A program made the position numbers and the translations under genes. A stretch of DNA of 64,000 nt from Taenia hydatigena (taxonomy: Eukaryota; Platyhelminthes; Cestoda; Cyclophyllidea; Taeniidae). Where the stretch lies: positions 62,001 to 126,000 of the forward strand of contig JADWOT020001706.1 of NCBI GenBank assembly GCA_036345935.2. The letters run 5' to 3'. Below the pieces are notes generated by a model. It saw nothing but the letters and a program-made list of their open reading frames with translations, was not told the DNA's origin and did no database searches. Shown here piece after piece: positions 60,600 to 64,000 of this stretch (position 1 is its first letter; the number at the start of each line of letters is the position of its first letter).

Positions 60600-60720
60600 T
60601 TTTCTCACTAGACCTTTGACCTTAGACGACGGCCGCTTAAGCAAAAGGGAGGGAGATCCATTAGAGCGGACCTTCGAATGTCTATTCTACGTGGCCTTAA
60701 TTAACCCTTCAAAATGAACC
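60600..60720 (+). repeat. Weak dispersed repeat R5, copy b
   Basis: Counterpart of the segment near 57345, see there. The preceding GATAGGACGG with CTTATTTTCTCAC also echoes 1310-1340 (GAATAGGACGG, CTTATTCTCTCAC). Confidence 0.35.
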
Positions 60721-63700
60721 TTAAAACGCTTGACGATGGTGGTTGATGGAGGCCGCTTTTGTACTTTAGTTATAACTAAATGTGACCTCAGACCCTATTC
60801 CGCGTTTACCGCGTAGGTGATTAGTGTTGCCATTAGAGTTGAAATGTTGTAGTTCTCGGTTTTAACGGTGTCATCGACTCAAACAAGGAGCGTTTCATGC
60901 TCGAGCTACTGCGGTCGAATGGTGGACAGTTGAGAGAGAGAGTAGGTGTTGAGGGCATGCGAAACGTGTTCCATGCTCTGTGTAGGGATTTGGTCTACCC
61001 TTCCGATGGATAGACATTATGAGATGAAGGACGGTAGTGTTTGTTCTCCTGACATAACCTTACTGCCTATCTCGGTCTCTCTCCTCTGCAACTTAGGTCA
61101 GTAGGACCCAGTTTGGTTAGCACCAATTCTTGGGTGTTTTGGGTAGGAGTGAGGTCAATCGAAGCATCATTGTGCTACGTGTTGGCGATGAGATTCGGAA
61201 CCATATTCGAAAAAGGTGGTCTAACACATTTAGGGTGTTGATTGTAAGGTATCAGTCGAGCCATTTTGTTCCTACAAAAAGGAATCTCGGGATGTGAGCT
61301 GACCTGTGGGCCTTGAATGTGACATGAAACATGGACCTAACTCTGCCAGGTATTGCCTCTGACCGCTTCGATGGATTAGGCAACGCAATCGCTTATGCAT
61401 ATGATACATCACCCTGTGTGGGAGCGAGGCAGTACATTGTGCTGTTGGAAAAAGAAGAGGAAGGCAAATGATGAGACTGAGTTGAGTGAACTCCCATGTC
61501 TTTAATAGAAAGGCTCAACTCCTACCTTCTTTCCCCATGCATGGTCGCATTTGCCTTCCGTGGATAGATATTTCAAATTTGATGGCATAACTGCATAAGT
61601 GTTAACCAGTAGACCTTTGATTTGCTAAAACCTGGTCATCGAAAACAAAATCGACGTGTGATGTCGAATAGTGCCCTACACTCGGCCTGAAACCTTCAAA
61701 AGTTTAACGCGAACTGTAAAGCAGATGGAAATGAGTTACAACCAAATTGTTTGACCGTATTTGCCCCATAAATAACTAAATAACCTTCCAAATGGACGCC
61801 TGTCTTTCATCCAAGGGCCATTTTTAATGTGCTCTACAATTCCGAAACGAGTTACTGCTAAATTATTTCTGGAGAGAATGCTAACACTGAACTTCACGTG
61901 TCTATGTTACATCGCTCGAAGCACTATTAAGCCTTGCCATCCAGCATGCGCGCTGCAGTCTTGTTATTCAAGTCGCATCCATCGTGGTGTCGAATAAGCT
62001 GCCGCATAATCAACGTTATGGAATCAGCCTGCTCTCACTCCGTCCTTACAATCAAACTAATCACGTGCAAAACATGCATATTATTGCAAAAAGTAAATGC
62101 AGATGGATGTTTAGAAGCGACGTTTATTCGCCCAGTGCTCTAGAACCTTCTAGTGGATAACGGATCCATGTGTGAGCTAGGCGATTCTCCTGACAACGAA
62201 GTCACCATAGTTTGAAGGGGGATGAGCCTTAAATTGAGGCAAATGTAAACTACAACAAGGCTTTTGCACCTCACTGATGAGGTCTTGTTAGGAGGCCCGT
62301 AAGTCCACCCCTAAATTTCAATTATTTGCAAGCCACGAATATCAGTTTTCCTTTTCTCCTTCCAATTGTTTGTGTCGTAGCAACTGGGTTACTGAAGCAT
62401 AGTCAGTAGTAGTCCACATTACGCATGCATTTACAGCGAAAAAAGCATCAAATGCAACAGATGGTAAGTGAGTCCAATTCACTTTGCTCTGTACAAAAGT
62501 TTAGGGAATGTAAACACCTGTTACAGCTGATAGTACATTCTGAACCTGTCTTTCTGCCAAATGATATGAAAATTGCATTAAATTTTACCTGTTCATCAGA
62601 GCCTTAGCAACTTTTTTTCGGCGCAGTTAATGCTTGGCGTATTTTGAATGCCAGTTATTATGGCAGAGATTGCGTTTGCCACTAAGCGACACTAAGTGGA
62701 GCGTGGTTGAAAGGATGTCGACTCCATGAGAGAAGTGATGGCAAGTCCATTATCCTGTTCTATCAGACAAGGAGGATGGGAGGCGCTTGACGGATGCAAG
62801 TGAGCCTCGTGGCTAGCTGTGACTTCTGACAGGCGGCGCACGTGCATGTGTTTCCATTGCAAAGCTCTCTTCTCTCGTGCATCGTGCCACACTCTCCACC
62901 AGCAAATAGCATGGTCAAAGAGTCTTATGTGCGCACTTGCAAAGTCTTGGATTGTAATGCACTTAAAGAAAGATTGATTTAGTGATCTTAAGACAGTGTG
63001 GAACACACTGTATCTTACTGCAGGAATAACTCAGAGGGCAGCTGTTTGGGTGGCATGCATGGTAGAAAAGTTGGAAAGGAGAATGTCATTCAAACTAACA
63101 CCCAGTCTTTGTCAGACCAGCAAATAGCTTCGAATGATGTTATAATGGGAAGAGTTAGGTGGATGCTCCTGCTCTACCGTCGCGGCATCCCTTCCCTTAA
63201 GACTAAGCAAAGCCAAAAGTCACTCGTTAGCATCTTTGTGGTGACCAAATTGCAGGGAGTCGCAGACCACTGCAAAGCATCAAAAGCCACCACTAAATCA
63301 ACTTAACAGTATCGCTGTTTAATCACCGGCTTTAATTATATCAAACTCACTTGACACAGAGTGGACGACTTTGTCGTTGCCACTGCTACTCAAAATGCCT
63401 TTTGCATTATACGTCTTTTACAGTAATCTAAGAACACTGAGTCAACAGAGTAACTTAATACTGCAATCAGCACACGGGCTGAGATCACTGACGTGCCAAT
63501 GCAAATGCAATGCCACTAGCCCTGTCACCATGAGATGCTGATGAACGGCATTGAAGTAGATGTATTTATCATAATACTTGATCCCATATTTAGCCCGACG
63601 AAGGCCAAGTGACCACCCATGTTTAATTCGATGGTTTTAATATCGAGATCGTTCACGCTGCAACCTGCAGAAGAGGCACCACAAAAATGTAATTAGTCTG

Positions 63701-64000
63701 CACTATAGATGCCACTTTCAAAGAATCAGGTGCTTCTGGATGTCGCTGAGTGCCGAACATGAAGCATTTTAGTTTGGAAGTATTCGCCTTCAATTTCGTC
63801 AGTCAATCAGTTGCAAGCTCTCAAGCGTCCGACTATACAAGCCTCATCGACCAATGAGATGAGGGTGTTAGGTCACTCACATTTACACGACCTATCTTCA
63901 TGCCTGAACTGAGCTCAGCAGATCATGTATCTTCTTCACCATGGTTAGAAAGCGGCAGCTGGATGCTTACGGACGGGCGGCTAATAACGAGTGAGAGGTC

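Larger units (their letters stand above)
56906..64000. other. Long stretch without recognisable genes
   Basis: Frames up to about 104 codons on both strands (minus 62692-63006, plus 62998-63306, 57068-57289 and others) carry no motif I recognise. Apart from the weak repeat R5 and one palindrome, nothing can be supported to the window end. Confidence 0.45.

Noticed and set aside
1..64000. tRNA, rRNA, spliced-leader RNA, CRISPR arrays, terminator hairpins
   Set aside because: I looked for tRNA box B strings (GGTTCGAATC type), known leader-like strings and spaced direct repeats and found none that hold up.

Overview
This window looks like nuclear DNA of a eukaryote, most probably a metazoan. 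A flatworm (cestode-like) genome is my best guess, at low certainty. The base composition is moderately AT-rich and there is almost no open coding sequence. Microsatellites, several degenerate dispersed repeat families and intron-like GT...AG structure are present. The few recognisable protein fragments belong to eukaryote-only families: an AGC-type protein kinase, a PIG-S-like GPI-transamidase subunit and an F-box protein. Operons, ribosome binding sites, tRNA/rRNA genes, CRISPR arrays and complete autonomous transposons are not visible. Most open frames of 60-150 codons here are no longer than chance allows.

Layout. 0-4 kb: a copy of dispersed repeat R1 cut by the window edge, then an intronless AGC-like kinase with one in-frame TGA at a conserved tryptophan. 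4-10 kb: mostly featureless, with a PIG-S-like coding block on the minus strand at 8.1-8.8 kb. 10.2-19.5 kb: a long block whose plus strand is visibly T- and G-rich; it opens with repeat R2 and holds one possible acidic exon (minus, 12.4-12.6 kb). 19.6 kb: a 39-codon open frame with a CxxC motif. 20.9-25.5 kb: three copies of repeat R3 and a second R1 copy. 26-31 kb: a (CA)n microsatellite and several short protein-like open frames, one followed by AATAAA.

34-41 kb: two divergently oriented copies of an F-box-containing gene, about 4.3 kb apart. They share an intron position, but each is broken at a different place. 36.4 kb: repeat R4. 45.5-47.5 kb: a third R1 copy, then a young two-unit tandem duplication of about 325 bp. 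50-57 kb: further copies of R4, R1 and R2, a (TA)n tract, and an unidentified Q/N- and P-rich reading frame with two stops at 53.1-53.9 kb. 57-64 kb: mostly unannotatable, with a weak repeat (R5) and a palindrome.

The window therefore reads as gene-poor sequence with decaying gene copies and old non-autonomous-looking repeats. No working pathway or gene cluster can be assembled from it. The points most worth checking are the paired F-box copies, the two TGA codons that replace conserved tryptophans, and the 5'-truncation pattern of R1.
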